Assembly (NCBI GenBank): GCA_963793845.1
Contig: CAWCBG010000014.1
Coordinates: 1,178,001 to 1,242,000 of the forward strand
Origin: CAWCBG01 sp963793845
GTDB lineage: Bacteria > Acidobacteriota > Terriglobia > Terriglobales > Acidobacteriaceae
Reading direction: 5' to 3'
Length of the DNA stretch: 64,000 nt
Position 1 is the stretch's first letter; every line of letters starts with the position of its first letter. The notes beneath the pieces are model-generated. The model was given only the letters and a program-made list of their open reading frames with translations. It searched no databases and was not told the origin of the DNA. A program made the translations under genes and the position numbers. This document shows positions 8,827 through 23,800 of the stretch, in pieces.

Positions 8827-11800
8827 ATGAACACCCTACAGTCCCAGCCTATGAGCGGTCTTACTGTCCCTTCGTCCAAACTGATGTCTCTGGTAAAGGC
8901 CGCTAGTTCGTTGTTGCTAGTCGTGTTGTATGTTGCCACTCCGCCCCTGTCGGCGTGGACGGGTCTATCGACGACGACGACTTTAAGCCTGTCGTCACAC
9001 AACGTGACAGCGGGTACGACTGTTGTGTTCACGGCGACGGTGACTGACCAGAACAGCACGCTGGTGACGAGCGGACAGGTGCAGTTCTGCGATGCCGGTG
9101 CGACCTATTGCGAGGATGCGGCCGTATTGGGTACGGCGCAGTTAACGTCGGCGGGAACGGCGTCGGTGCGACTGCGGCTTGGAGTTGGAAGTCACAGCGT
9201 CAAGGCGAAATTTGCCGGCACGAATAAAGATGCCGGCAGTGTGTCCGGCAACCAGAGCGTGACGGTGACCGGATCATCGCCGAGCGCCACTGCTCTGGCA
9301 GCGAGTGGAGCAGTGGGGAATTACATGCTAACCGCCACCGTTATGGGCGGTGGCAAAGCGTCGCCGACCGGTACCGTCACCTTCAAAGATTCAAGCAACG
9401 CCAATGCGACCGTAACGACCGCTGGGCTGGATGCGCAGACCGCGGCCGCAGCATTTCCTCTGACGAGTTATTCCGTGGGCAACTATCCCTACGTCGCAGC
9501 CGTGGGCGACCTGAATCGCGATGGCAAGCCTGACTTGGTCTTGCCCAACCTGTACGACGCTGACGTGAGCGTACTGCTCTCGAACGGCGACGGGACCTTC
9601 CAGACGCAACAAACCTACCCCACCGGAGGATCTCCCACAGCCGTAGCGATTGGCGACTTCAATGGAGATGGCAACGCCGACCTGGTGGTGACGAACGATT
9701 CGGACAACACGGTGAGCATTCTGCTGGGGAATGGGGACGGCACCTTCCAGACGCAGCAGACTTATGCAACGGGAAACTGTCCTTATTCGGTCGCAGTTGG
9801 AGACTTCAATGGCGACGGCAATCAAGACCTGGCCGTGATCAACAGATGTGACAGCAGCGTGAGCGTGCTGCTGGGCAACGGGGACGGCACGTTCCAGACA
9901 CAACAGACCTACGCGGTTGGCAACAATCCCAGCCGCAGTGGCAGTGGGAGATTTCAACGGCGACGGCAGACTCGACCTGGTGGTGACGAATAGCGGTGAC
10001 AGCACGGTTGGCGTGTTGCTGGGCAACGGGGACGGCACCTTCCAAGCACAACAGACCTACGCGACCGGTTACAGTCCCTCGGCGGTGGCGGTGGGGGACT
10101 TCAACGGCGATGGCAAACCCGACTTGGCCGTAACCAACTTGTACAACTACACCGTTAGCGTGCTGTTGGGCAATGGCGACGGAAGCTTCCAGACACAACA
10201 GGCCTATTCCGTAGGCAGCTATCCAAGTTCCGTAGTGGTGGGAGACTTCAACGGGGACGGCAAGCTCGATCTGGCGGTAGTTAACAGCTCCGACGATACG
10301 GTAGGTGTGCTGCTGGGCAATGGGGATGGAACTCTCCACGCACAGCAGAGCTTCGCGGCTGGCGGTAGCGGATATGCCCTGGCAGTTGGTGATTTCAACG
10401 GCGATGGCACGCCAGACTTAGCGGTCACCAACCAGTACTCCGACACGGTCAGCATTCTGCTGAATCTGTGGTCCGTGCAAGCTACCGCATCGAACGTATT
10501 CGTGCTCGGCGGCAGCGGAACCCACGCTGTTTTTGCCGCTTATGGCGGAGACAGCAACTACGGCGCAAGCAACTCCACCACCGTAGATCTTTTCGGTGGG
10601 ATTTCCACCACCCTCGCGCTGACCGCCAGTCCGGGGACAACCGTGCAGATCGGCCAGGCAGTAACCCTAACAGCAACGTTGACGCCCAACTCGTACAACG
10701 GCATTACCGCCTCCGGCACGGTCACTTTCTACGACGGAGCAACCCAGATCGGAAGCTCACAAAGCTTGGACTCGTCGGGGCAAGCGAGCTTAACCACCAG
10801 CGGACTCTCTGTCGGCAGGCACGCCTTCTCGGCGGTCTATGCAGGAGACAATACTTTTGCCGCGGCCACCGGAGTTGTCGTCGTATTGGCCCTGTCGAAT
10901 ACGACGACAACTCTGAGCATCTCGTCACAAAACGTCTCCGCGGGCACGGCGGTGGTGTTTACGGCGACGGTAACGGACCAGAATAGCGCGCCGGTAACCG
11001 CGGGACAGGTGAAGTTTTGCGATGCCAATGCAACCTACTGCGAAGGCCTGTCGGTACTGGGTGCGGTGCAGCTGACCTCGTCGGGAACTGCGGTGTTGAC
11101 TCTGCGGCTGGGGGTTGGCACCCATAGCGTGAAGGCGCTATTTGTCGCCACCAACGCCGATGCCGGCAGCGTTTCGAGTACCAACACCGTAGCGGTGAGC
11201 GGACAGACAGCGAGTGCAACTGCCCTGGTGTCAAGCGGCATGGTGGGTAACTACACACTGACCGCGACCGTAACCGGCGGGGGCAGTGTAAGCCCTACCG
11301 GCACTGTTACCTTTGAAGACTCAACAAACGGTAACGCGACGGTCGCGACGGCCAGCCTGAACACCAAGACCGCGGTCGCCACTTTCGCCGGTAGCGCCTA
11401 TGGCGTGGGCAATTATCCCTATGGCGTGGTCGTAGCGGACTTCAACGGCGACGGCAAGCCCGACCTCGCAATAGTTAATGAGTCCGACAGTACTGTGAGC
11501 ATACTGCTGGGCAATGGCGATGGTACCTTCCAGGCACAGCAGACTTACCCAACTGGATCTTGCCCTGAGGGGCTTTCGATCGGCGACTTCAATGGGGACG
11601 GCAAGCTCGACCTTGCTGTGGCAGCTTCCTGTGACAACGGAGTGAGTGTGCTGCTGGGCAACGGCGACGGCACTTTCCAGCCGCAGCAGGAATACGCCAC
11701 GGACTATTATCCGGATTTCGTAACAGTGGGCGACTTGAATCGAGATGGCAAGTTGGATTTAGCTGTCGTAAACCAAGGTTCTGGCACGGTGGGTGTCCTG

Positions 11801-14800
11801 CTAGGGAACGGCGATGGCACGTTCCAGACGCAACAGACGTACACGGTGGGAAGCTATCCCTACGGAGCCGTGGTGGAAGACTTCAATGGGGATGGCAATC
11901 CAGATCTGGCTGTGGTGAATGCCGGTAGCAACAGCGTAAGCATACTGCTTGGCAACGGCGATGGAACCTTCCAGGCATCCCAGTCCTACACAGTGGGCAG
12001 TTATCCCTACTCGATAGCGGTAGCAGATTTCAATGGCGACGGGAAACCCGACTTAGCAGTAAGTGACTTCTATAGCAGCACCGTAAGCATACTACTGGGC
12101 AACGGAGATGGGACTTTCCAGGCGTCCCAGTCCTACGCAGCGGGCAATTATCCGTACTCGGTAGCGGTAGCAGATTTCAATGGCGACGGGAAACCCGACC
12201 TAGCCGTAAGTAACTTATATAACAATACTGCGAGCGTGCTCTTGGGCAACGGTGACGGAACCTTCCAGGCCTACCAGAGCTATGCGACAGGGACCTATCC
12301 TTATTCCATAGCAGTAGGCGATTTCAACGGCGACGGTGCACCGGATCTTGCGACGGCAAACGCCAACGACAACACCACAAGCGCATTGCTGAATGTGTGG
12401 TCGGTTCAGGCCACGGCCTCAAACGTGTTCGTTCTGGGTGGGAGTGGAACGCACGCGGTTTTTGGCGCCTATGGCGGAGATGCCAAGTATGCCCCCAGCA
12501 ACTCCAGCACGGTCAGCCTATTCGGCGGCGTCTCGACCGCGTTGGCACTTACCGCCAGCCCGGGAACGAAGGTGCAAGCCGGACAAACGGTGAAACTAAC
12601 GGCTACCCTGACTCCCAACAGTTACAACGGGCTTACTGCTTCGGGCACGGTCACCTTCTACGACGGTACGAACCAGATCGGCAGTCCGCAGAACCTGGAT
12701 TCTTCGGGTAAAGCGAGCTTCACCACGGGCGGTCTGACTGTCGGCAATCATAGTTTCACGGCTCTGTACTCAGGCGATAACACTTTTGCCGCAGCCACAG
12801 GCGCGGTGCTGGTGTCCGCCTACCTGGGCAGCACCACCACCCTGAGTGTGTCGTCGCAAAGCGTTTCGGCCGGCACGGCGGTAGTGTTTACGGCAACCGT
12901 GGTCGATCAGAACAGCGCGCCAGTCACTACAGGGCAGGTGACCTTTTGCGACGCCACGGCTACTTACTGCGAGGACATCGCGGTGCTGGGGACGGCGCAA
13001 CTGACCTCAACGGGGAAAGCGGCACTGACTGTGCGGCTGGGCGTTGGCAGCCACAGCGTCACGGGCGTGTTTAGCGGCAATGCTGTTGACGCGGGGAGCG
13101 TGTCGAATAACCAAAGCGTGACTGTCACTGGGCAGACAACAACCGCGAGCTCGCTGTCGGTGACCGGGGTGGTGGGCAACTACACCCTGACAACCATGGT
13201 GACGGGCGGCGGTAGTTCTGCGCCGACAGGCACAGTGACATTCGAGGATGCGAGCAACGGAAATGCGACAGTCGCGACAGCCGCACTAGACGCAAAGACG
13301 GCGGTCGCCGGGTTTCCGCTCACCGGTTACGGTGTCGGCAGTTATCCCTATGGAGTAACCGTGGGCGATTTCAACGGGGACGGCAAACCGGACCTGGTAG
13401 TGACCAACGAAGGTTCCAGTTCGGTGAGCGTCCTCTTGGGCAATGGCGACGGTACGTACCAGACGCAGGTCGCGTACACCACAGGGAATTGCCCGTACGG
13501 CGTTGCGGTGGCAGACGTCAACGGAGATGGCAAGCAAGACTTGGTCGTAGCAAACTCGTGCTCCAGCACGATAAGCGTGCTATTGGGTAATGGGGACGGG
13601 ACCTTTCAGGTGCAGCAGGCGTACCCAGCCGGGTACGGGACATACTCGGTGGCCGTGGGAGACTTCAACGGCGACGGTAAGCCTGATGTGGTCGTCGGTA
13701 ATTATTACAACAGCACCGTGAGCGTGCTGCTGGGCAACGGCGATGGAACCTTTCAAACACTGCAAACCTATGCAGCCGGGAACTCACCTTATGCGGTGGC
13801 GGTGGGCGATTTCAATGGGGATGGAAGATTGGACTTGGCGGTGGCCAACTCTGGCGACAATACGGTGGGCATCCTGCTTGGCAATGGGGATGGCACTTTC
13901 CAGGCGCAAGTAACCTATGCGACCGGGAGCTATCCCTTTGCGCTGGCAGTGGACGACTTCAACGGCGACGGCAAGCCCGATCTGGCAGTAGCTAACTATT
14001 CGGGAAGCAACGTGAGTGTGCTGATCAACAACGGTGATGGCACGTTCCAAGCCCAACACACCTATGCCACCGCCGGCTGTCCTTATGCAGTGGCGGTCGC
14101 AGACTTTAATGGCGACGGGAAGATCGACTTGGCGCTGACAAATACATGCGGCGGCAGCGCAGTAAGCGTACTGCTTGGCAATGGTGACGGGACTTTCCAG
14201 ACGCAGCAGACCTATCCGTCTGGATCAACGCCGTCCGGGTTGGCAGTTGGCGACTTCAACGGCAATGGCAAGCCGGATATGGCCGTCACCAGCGCTTACG
14301 GCAGTAACACACTGAGTGTGCTGCTGAACGTGTGGGCAGTGCAGGCCACCGCTTCGCAGGTAGTCTGTGCTGGGTGGACCGGGCACCCACGCAGTTTTTG
14401 CTGCCTATGGCGGCGACAGCGCTTACGCCGCCAGCAATTCCAGTACGGTGAACCTGGCGCGAGGAATCTCCACCAGCCTGGCACTGACGGCCAGTCCCGG
14501 CACGACCGTTCAGGTCGGGCAGACGGTGCAATTGACCGCGACGCTTACGCCCAACAGCTACAACGAGGTCACGGCCACCGGCACGGTGACCTTCTACGAC
14601 GGAAGCACACAAATCGGCTCACAAACACTGAACTCATCGGGTCAGGCGGTCTTTACGACGGGCGGGTTGACTTCGGGCAGTCACACCTTCTCGGCCGTCT
14701 ACCCGGGCGACAGCACCTTTGCTGCCGCGACCGGAGGGGTGCTGGTGCGGGCGCTGTTGACATCGTCCACGACGCTGGCCGTGTCATCCCACAGCGTTAC

Positions 14801-17800
14801 GGTCGGTACGGCCGTGACGTTTACGGCAACAGTGCTGGATCAGAACAGTGCTCCCGTAACTACTGGGCAGGTGCAGTTCTGCGATGCGACGGCGACCTAC
14901 TGCGAAGATGCTGCGGTGCTTGGGAACGCACAGTTGACCTCGACAGGTACGGCCGCAGTAAGCCTGCGCCTGGGCTTGGGCAACCACAGCGTGAAGGCGA
15001 TGTTTGGCGGAAATGCGAACGATGCTGGAAGTGTATCGGGCAACCAGAGCCTAGCAGTTACAGGGCAGCTACCGAGCGCGACCAGCTTGGCGGTGGGCGG
15101 CGTAGTTGGCAACTATACCCTTACCGCAACGGTAACCGGCTCCGCGAACGCAGCTCCGACCGGAGCGGTAACCTTCAAGGACGCGAGCAACTCGAACTCG
15201 ACGGTGGCAACAGCCTCGCTGGACAGCCAGACCGCGGTGGCTGGATTCCCAGCAACCAGTTACGGAGTCGGCACCTACCCCCAAGCTATTGCGGTAGGCG
15301 ATTTCAACGGCGACGGCATCCCTGATCTGGTGGTGGCCAACTCCAATTCTAATAGTGTTGGTATTTTGCTGGGTAACGGCGATGGGACATTCAAGCCGCA
15401 GCAGACCTATGCAACCGGATACTACCCCAGTGCGATAGTGGTAGGCGATTTCAATGGCGACGGAAAGCTCGACTTGGCGGTCGCGAATTCCAGCGGTAGC
15501 TCGGTGAGTGTATTGCTGGGCAACGGTGACGGAACCTTCCAACCTCAGCAGGCTTACACAACCAGCTACGGCGTCTCTTCGATTGCGGTCGGCGACTTCA
15601 ATAACGATGGCAAGCTCGATCTCGTAGTAACTAACTCGTACGCAAGCAATACCGTCACCGTCTTGATCGGCAATGGCGATGGCACATTTCAGACTGGCCA
15701 GAACTACGCCACGGGCTCGAATCCCTACGGCGTTTCCGTCGGAGACTTCAACGGTGATGGCAGGCCCGACCTCGTTGTGACCAACTACTACGACAGCACG
15801 GTCAGCGTGCTTCTCGGCAATGGCGACGGAACGTTCCAACCGCAGAAAGCCTATGGGGTCGGCAGCTATCCATCTGCGGTAACAGTGGGCGACTTTAACC
15901 GCGATGGAAAGATTGACCTAGCCGTTGCGAACTATAGCAGTGGCAGCGTAAGCGTGTTGCTGGGGAATGGTGATGGGACCTTCCAGGCGCAGCAGACTAC
16001 GCAGACTAGCTACGGCGGATATTCCATCGCGGTGGCCGACTTTAACACCGACGGGAAGTCCGATTTGGTGGTGGCGAACTACTACGGCAGCAATGCCGTG
16101 TACGTATTGCTGGGCAATGGCGACGGAACATTCCAGACTCCCCAGAGCTATCCGACAGGGGTGTATCCCCGCGCCGTGGCGGTAGGCGATTTCAACGGTG
16201 ACGGTAAACCCGACATGGCAACGGCAAATTTCGGCGATAACACCGTGAGTGTGCTGCTGAATTTGTGGTCGGTGCAGGCCACGGCTAACAATGTTTCCGT
16301 TATCGGCGGCCCGGCAACCCATTCGGTGTTTGGGGCCTATGGAGGAGATACCAACTACCCGCCGAGCAACTCCACTTCGGTCAACTTGGCGCGGGGAATC
16401 GCGACTACCTTAACGTTGGCCTCCAGTTCGGGCACGGTGCAGATTGGGCAAGCGGTGCAACTCACCGCAACCCTGGCCCCCAACAGCTACAACGGAGTCA
16501 CCGCCACGGGCACAGTGACCTTCTACGACGGAACTACGCAGATCGGTCAGCAGTCATTGAACTCGTCAGGACAGGCTGTGCTGACCACCGGGGCATTGAC
16601 TTCGGGCAATCACAGCTTCACGGCGGTGTACGCCGGTGACAACACCTTTGCCGCCGCGACCGGGGCTGTACTGGTGCGCGCATTGTTGACGTCATCGACC
16701 GTACTGAGCGTCTCCTCACATGGAGTAACCGTGGGGACAGCCGTGGTGTTCACGGCCACGGTAACCGACCAGAACAGCTCGCCGGTTACTAGCGGGACGG
16801 TGCAGTTCTGCGATGCAACGGCAACCTACTGCGAGGATGCTGCTGTACTGGGTACCTCACAGGTAACCTCGGCTGGAACAGCCGTTTTGTCTCTCGGGTT
16901 CGGGTTGGGAAGCCATAGCGTCAAGGCGCTGTTCGGCGGAAACGCCACGGTTGGGGGCAGCGTATCGGGCAATCAGAGCGTGGCTGTAACTGGGCAACTT
17001 CCGAGTAATACAAGCTTGGCCGCGAGCGGTGTCGTGGGCAACTATACGCTTACAGCTACGGTAAGCGGCGGTGCGAGCGTCGCCCCGACAGGTACGGTCA
17101 CGTTCAAAGACTCGAGCAACAACAATGCGACGGTAGCCACGGCAAACTTGAACAGCCAGACGGCCACCGCATTCCCGTTGAGCAGTTACCCGGTGGGCTC
17201 TTATCCGTACGGGGTAGCAGTCGGAGACTTCAACCGCGATGGTACGCCGGACGTAGTTGTTGCTAACGAGGGCTCCAGCACGGTGGGCATTCTTTTGGGC
17301 AATAGCGACGGGACCTTCCAGACCCAGCAGCAGTATTCCGCAGGGAATTGTCCATATGGGGTTGCGGTTGCAGATTTGAATGGCGACGGGAAGCCGGATG
17401 TCGATGGTGACGAATTTATGTAGCAGTACAGTGTGAGTGTGCTGCTCGGGAATCGGGGACGGCACCTTCCAGGCGCAGCAGAGCTATGCCACCGGGAACT
17501 CGCCCTATTCTGTTGCTGTGGGTGACTTCAACGGCGACGGTAAGCTCGATCTGGTTGTAGCTAACGAGTACTCGAACACGATCAGCGTCTTGCTAGGCAA
17601 TGGCGATGGAACCTTCCAGGCGCAGCAAGTCTATAGCGTGGGTTCCAACCCAGTGGCCGTGGCGGTGGCAGACTTCAACCATGATGGCTTCCTGGATCTG
17701 GTGGTCGCCAACGCCGGCAGTGGCACGATGGGCGTACTCCTCGGTAACGGGGATGGCACGTTCCAGGCGCAGAAGACTTATTCTGTCGGAAACTACGTGG

Positions 17801-20800
17801 CGCAAGTGGCGGTAGGCGATTTCAATAGTGATGGCAAGCCCGACCTGGTAATGGGCACTGGCAATAACAATGTGAGCGTTTTGCTCGGTAATGGGGATGG
17901 GACATTTAAGGCACAACAGACATATACCGTTGGGAGCTGCTCTTATGGAGTTGCGGTTGCGGACTTCAATGGCGATGGTAAGTCTGACGTCGTCGTGACC
18001 AGTGAATGTAACAACTCGGTTAGCGTGTTGCTGGGCAACGGCGACGGAACCTTCCAAACCCAGCAGGCCTACCCAGCGGGAACTAATCCCTATTACGTAG
18101 CGGTTGGGGATTTCAATGGGGACGGCAAGCCGGACGTCGTCGTCGCTAATCCGGCGAGCAGTGGCGCGATCACTGTATTGCTCAACCTTTGGTCGGTAGC
18201 AGGCCACGGCGAACAACGTGTTCGTCCTCGGTGGCCCGGCAACCCACGCGGTTTTTGCCGCTTACGGGGGTGATACCAACTATCCTCCCAGCAACTCCGG
18301 TACGGTAAACCTTGCGCGCGGCGTTGCGACCACCCTGACCCTGAGCGCCAGCTTGGGCACGGTGCAAGTTGGACAGACGGTGCAGCTCACCGCAACTCTG
18401 ACGCCCAACAGCTACAACGGAGTCACCGCCACGGGCACAGTGACCTTCTACGACGGAACTACGCAGATTGGTCAGCAAGCCTTGAGTTCGTCCGGCCAGG
18501 TGGTGATGACTACGGGCGCATTGACTGCTGGCAATCACAGTTTCACAGCAGTATATGCGGGGGACAACACCTTTGCCGCAGCCACGGGCACAGTGTTGGT
18601 ACGAGCCGTCTTTGAACACCTCCACAACCTTGAGCGTGTCCTCGCACAGCGTGGCCGTGGGAACGGTTGTGGTATTCACGGCGACGGTAGCGGACCAGAA
18701 CAGCTCGCCGGTTACGGCCGGGCAGGTGCAGTTCTGCGATGCAACTGCGACATACTGTGAGGATGCGGCAGTACTGGGAACAGCGCAGTTGACCTCGGCG
18801 GGCACAGCAGCAGTGAGCTTGCGGCTGGGGCTGGGTAATCACACCGTGAAGGCAGTGTTTGGCGGAACAGCGGTGGACGGAGGCAGTGTCTCGAGCAACC
18901 AGTCCGTGGCGGTAACCGGACAACTTCCGAGTACTACGAGCTTGGCAGCGAGCGGCGTGGTCGGCAATTACACACTTACCGCGACGGTAGCCGGCGGCGC
19001 GAGCGTTGCGCCGACAGGGACGGTGAACTTCGAAGATTCGAGCAATAACAATGCCGCGATCGCAACGGCAGCCCTGAATGCTCAGACGGCAGTGACGGGA
19101 TTCCCGTTCAGTACCTACGCAGTGGGCAGTTATCCCTATGCGGTGGCTGTGGGCGACTTCAACGGGGACGGCAAGCCGGACCTGGTTGCCGCCAATGAGG
19201 GTTCCAACACGGTAAGCGTGCTGCTGAGCAACGGGGACGGTACGTACCAGGCTCAGCAGTCGTATGCCGCCGGTAATTGTCCTTTCGCCGTAACGACAGG
19301 TGACTTCAACCGGGATGGCAAGCTCGACCTGGTAGTCGACGAACGTCTGTGCACCAACACGGTGAGCGTGCTGTTGGGTAATGGCGATGGAACCTTCCAG
19401 ACGCAACAGACTTATGCCACCGGCAGCGATCCGTACTCGATGGCTGTGGGTGACTTCAATGGCGATGGCGAGCTCGACCTCGTGGTGACGAACTTCAACG
19501 GCAACACGGTCAGTGTGCTGCTAGGCAACGGCGATGGGACCTTCCAGACGCAGCAGACCTACGCGACAGGCAGCTATCCTTATTCGGTAGCTGTGGGCGA
19601 CTTCAATGGGGACGGCAGGCAGGACTTGGTTGTGGTCAACAATGGTTCCAACAACGTGAGCGTGTTGCTGGGCAACGGCGACGGGACATTCCAGACACAG
19701 CAGAGCTATACAGTAGGCGCCTATCCCGCTTCCGTTGCAGTGGGGGACTTCAACCGCGATGGCAAGCCCGACCTGGCAGTGGTGAATTCGAACAGCAACA
19801 ACGTGAGTGTGTTGCTGGGCAATGGTGACGGCACCTTCCAGGCACAACAAACCTACGCTGCCGGAAGTTGCCCGCTCGCGGTAACTGTGGGCGACTTCAA
19901 CAGCGACGGCAAATCGGACCTGGCGGTTGCGAATACTTGCGCCAGCAGCGTCACCCTGTTGTACGGAAACGGAGACGGAACCTTCCAGGCGCAACAAAGC
20001 TATTCGACCGGAAGCAGCAGCCCTTATTCGCTAGCGGTGGGTGACTTCAACGGGGATGGCAAGGCGGATCTGGCGACAGGCAACGCTTATGGCACTAACG
20101 GCAACACGATAAGCGTGCTGCTGAACGTGTGGTCTGTACAGGCGACCGCCTCGCAGGTGGTCATTGTTGGAGGTCCGGCGACGCACTCGGTGTTTGCTGC
20201 GTACGGCGGAGACACCGCTTATACTGCCAGCAACTCCGGAACCGTGAACCTGTCCCGAGGTGTCTCGACCAGCTTGACGCTCAACGCCAGTTCGGGCACG
20301 GTGCAGGCAGGTCAGACCGTGCAATTGACTGCGACGCTGACCCCCAATACCTACAACGGCATCACCGCAACCGGTACGGTGACCTTCTACGACGGAAGCA
20401 CGCAAATAGGCGTGCAGACGCTGAACTCTTCGGGACAGGCGGTGATGACGACCGGCGGGCTGACTGCGGGCAGTCACAACTTCTCGGCGGTCTACGCGGG
20501 CGACAGCAACTTTGCCGCGGCGACTGGGACGACGGTGGTGCGGGCGCAGTTTACTTCGACGACCACGCTGAGCGTTTCGTCGCACAGCGCTACGGCGGGT
20601 ACGGCTGTGAGGTTTACGGCGACCGTGCTAGACCAGAACAGCGCGCCCGTCACAAATGGATCGGTGCAGTTCTGTGATGCCACGGTGACCTACTGCGAGG
20701 ATACGGCGGTGCTGGCGACCGCACAGCTTACCTCAGCGGGTACGGCAGTTGTGAGCCTGCGCCTGGGCGTGGGCTCGCACAGCGTGAAGGCAGTCTTTGC

Positions 20801-23800
20801 AGGGAATAGCACGGACGGCGGAAGTGTCTCGAGTAGTCAGAGTGTGACCATCACCGGTCAGGTACCGAGCGCCACCAATCTGGCGGCGACCGGTGTGGCT
20901 GGGAACTATACCCTGACAGCCACGGTCACAGGCAGCGGAAGTGTGGCGCCGTCGGGCAATCTGACATTCAAGGACACGAGCAACGGGAATGCGACGATCG
21001 CGACGGTTGCGTTGAACAGTCAGACCGCGGTCGCCGGCTTCCCAAGAAGCACCTACCAGGTTGGCGGTTTCCCATATGCGGTAGCCGTTGGCGACTTCAA
21101 CGGCGATGGAATACCCGACCAGGCGGTGGTGAACGAAGGTGACTCGACGGTCAGTGTGCTGCTGGGCAAAGGCGACGGAACCTTCCAGGCGCGGCAGACC
21201 TATGTCACGGGGAATTGTCCTGAGGCGATCGCTGTGGGTGATTTGAACGGCGACGGCAAGCTGGACATGGTGGTGGCTAACTCCTGTGACTACACCGTGA
21301 GCGTCCTGCTCGGCAACGGAGATGGAACTTTCCAGGCGCAGCAGACCTACGCCACGGGAAGCTATCCTCAAGCGGTGGCCGTCGCGGACCTCAATGGCGA
21401 TGGCAAGCTTGACCTGGTGGTCGCCAATAGTGACGACAACACCGTAGGCGTCCTGCTGGGCAATGGGGATGGTACCTTCCAGGCACAGCAGACGTACGCT
21501 ACCGGAAACTATCCCTACACCGTGTCGACCGGAGATTTTAACGGTGACGGCATACCCGATTTGGCCATAGCCAATGAGGGCGATAACACCGTGAGCGTGC
21601 TGCTGGGCAACGGCGATGGGACCTTCCGGCCGCAACAAACCTACGTCACGGGAAATTGTCCGCAGAGCGTTGCGGTTGCAGACTTCAACCGCGACAGCAA
21701 GGCTGATCTGGTGGTGGCAAATTCCTGCGACAATACGCTGGGTGTGCTGCTGGGCAAAGGCGACGGAACCTTCCAGGCGCAGCAGACCTATTCCACCGGG
21801 AATTATCCCTTCGCTGTCGCGGTGGCGGATTTCAACGGCGATGGCAAGCCCGACTTGGTCGCGACGAATGACAGCGACAATACGGTGAGTGTGCTGCTGG
21901 GCAAGGGTGATGGCACCTTCCAGGCACAACAGGCATACGCCACGGGAAACATACCTTACGGCCTCGCGGTCGGCGACTTCAATGGCGACGGTAAGCCAGA
22001 TATAACAGTGGCGAATGCCATCGACAACACTGTAAGCGTGCTGCTGAATTTGTGGTCGGTACAGGCCTCGGTCTCACAGGTCGCCTTGTTGAATGGACCG
22101 CCAACACACGTTGTGGTTGCAGGATATGCCGGCGATAGCAACTATCCTCCCAGCACCTCCAATACCGTGAACTTGCTGCGTGGAGTTTCCACCAGTCTTG
22201 CGTTGGCCTCCAACCATGGCACGGTGCAACCTGGCCAGACGGTTCAGTTGACCGCGACGCTGACGCCCAACACCTACAACGGAATCACTGCGTCGGGCAA
22301 CGTGACGTTCTTCGACGGACAGACGCAGATCGGCCAGCAGACACTCAACTCGTCCGGGCAAGCAGTGATGACCACCGCCGCTTTGAATGCGGGACGGCAC
22401 AACTTCTCAGCGGTTTATGCCGGGGACAGCACCTTCGCCACCGCCAACGGGACCGTCGTGGTGTTCGCGGTGCTCAATACCACCACGACACTAAGTGTGT
22501 CGTCGCACAGTGTGGCGGCAGGGACGGCAGTGGTTTTCACTGCCACGGTGGTGGATCAGAACAGCGCACCCGTCACCACTGGGCCGGTGCGGTTCTGCGA
22601 TGCCACCGCGAGCTATTGCACCGATCTGGCTGTGCTGGGCACGGCGCAACTGACTGCTTCCGGCACGGCGATCGTAACCCTTCGATTGGGGTTGGGCAAC
22701 CACAGCGTCAAGGCGGTCTTTGGCGGAAACACGCTGGATGGCACCAGTGTCTCAAGCGCTCAAAGTGTGACGGTCAACGGACAGGCTCTGAGTGCAAGCA
22801 ACCTGGTAGCCACTGGAACCGTCAGCAATTACACACTGACCGCAACCATAACCGGCAGCAGCAGTCTGGCTCCGACCGGTACGGTCACCTTCACCGATTC
22901 CACGAACTCCAATGCGACCGTAGCGACGGCGGCCCTGGACCCCAAGACGGCAGTCACAGGGTTCCCGGGCAGCAGCTATGCGGTGGGAGCCACTGCTTAT
23001 GCGGTAGCGGTGGGAGACTTCAACGGCGACGGCACGCCCGATCTGGTGGTTGCTAACCGGGGTTCGATGACGGTGAGCGTGCTGTTGGGCAACGGCGACG
23101 GGAGCTTCCAGGCGCAGAAGACCTATGCCACCGGCACCGCCCCTTCGGCGGTAGCGCTGGGAGACTTCAACGGCGACGGCAAGCTCGATCTTGTAGTCGC
23201 CAACTCCAACAGCAATACGGTCAGTGTGCTGCTGGGGAATGGCGATGGTACTTTCCAGACGCAGACGACCTACTCCACAGGACTCGGGGCCCTATCGGGG
23301 TCGCCGTGGGAGACTTCAACGGCGACGGTAAGCTCGACCTTGTAGTCACCAACTCCAACAGCAATACGATCAGTGTGCTGCTGGGGAACGGCGACGGTAC
23401 TTTCCAGACCATGCAGACCTACGCGACCGGGAACTATCCCTTCGCCGTGGCTGTGGGAGATTTTAATCACGATGGAGCGATCGACCTGGTCGTTACCAAT
23501 GTCAACGATTACTCCATAGGCGTCCTGCTGGGCAACGGCGACGGAACCTTCCAGACGCAGCAAACTTACGATATCGGTGGTGTCGCTTACTCAGTTGCGG
23601 TAGGCGACCTCAATCGTGATGGCAAACTCGACATCGTGGTAGGTAATGAGGACGGTACGGCGGGCGTGTTACTGGGCAAGGGGGACGGGACCTTCCAGGC
23701 ACAGCAGAAGTACCCGGCCGGTAACGATCCGCGTGCCCTCACGATAGGCGACATCAACTCCGACGGCAAGCTCGACGTGGTGGCTCTCAATCGATCGACG

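Noticed and set aside
20733..21929. Long minus-strand frames opposite the giant gene (up to 398 codons) with repeated HQ-rich units
   Set aside because: Mirror of the FG-GAP repeats; the repeat pattern follows the plus-strand codons.
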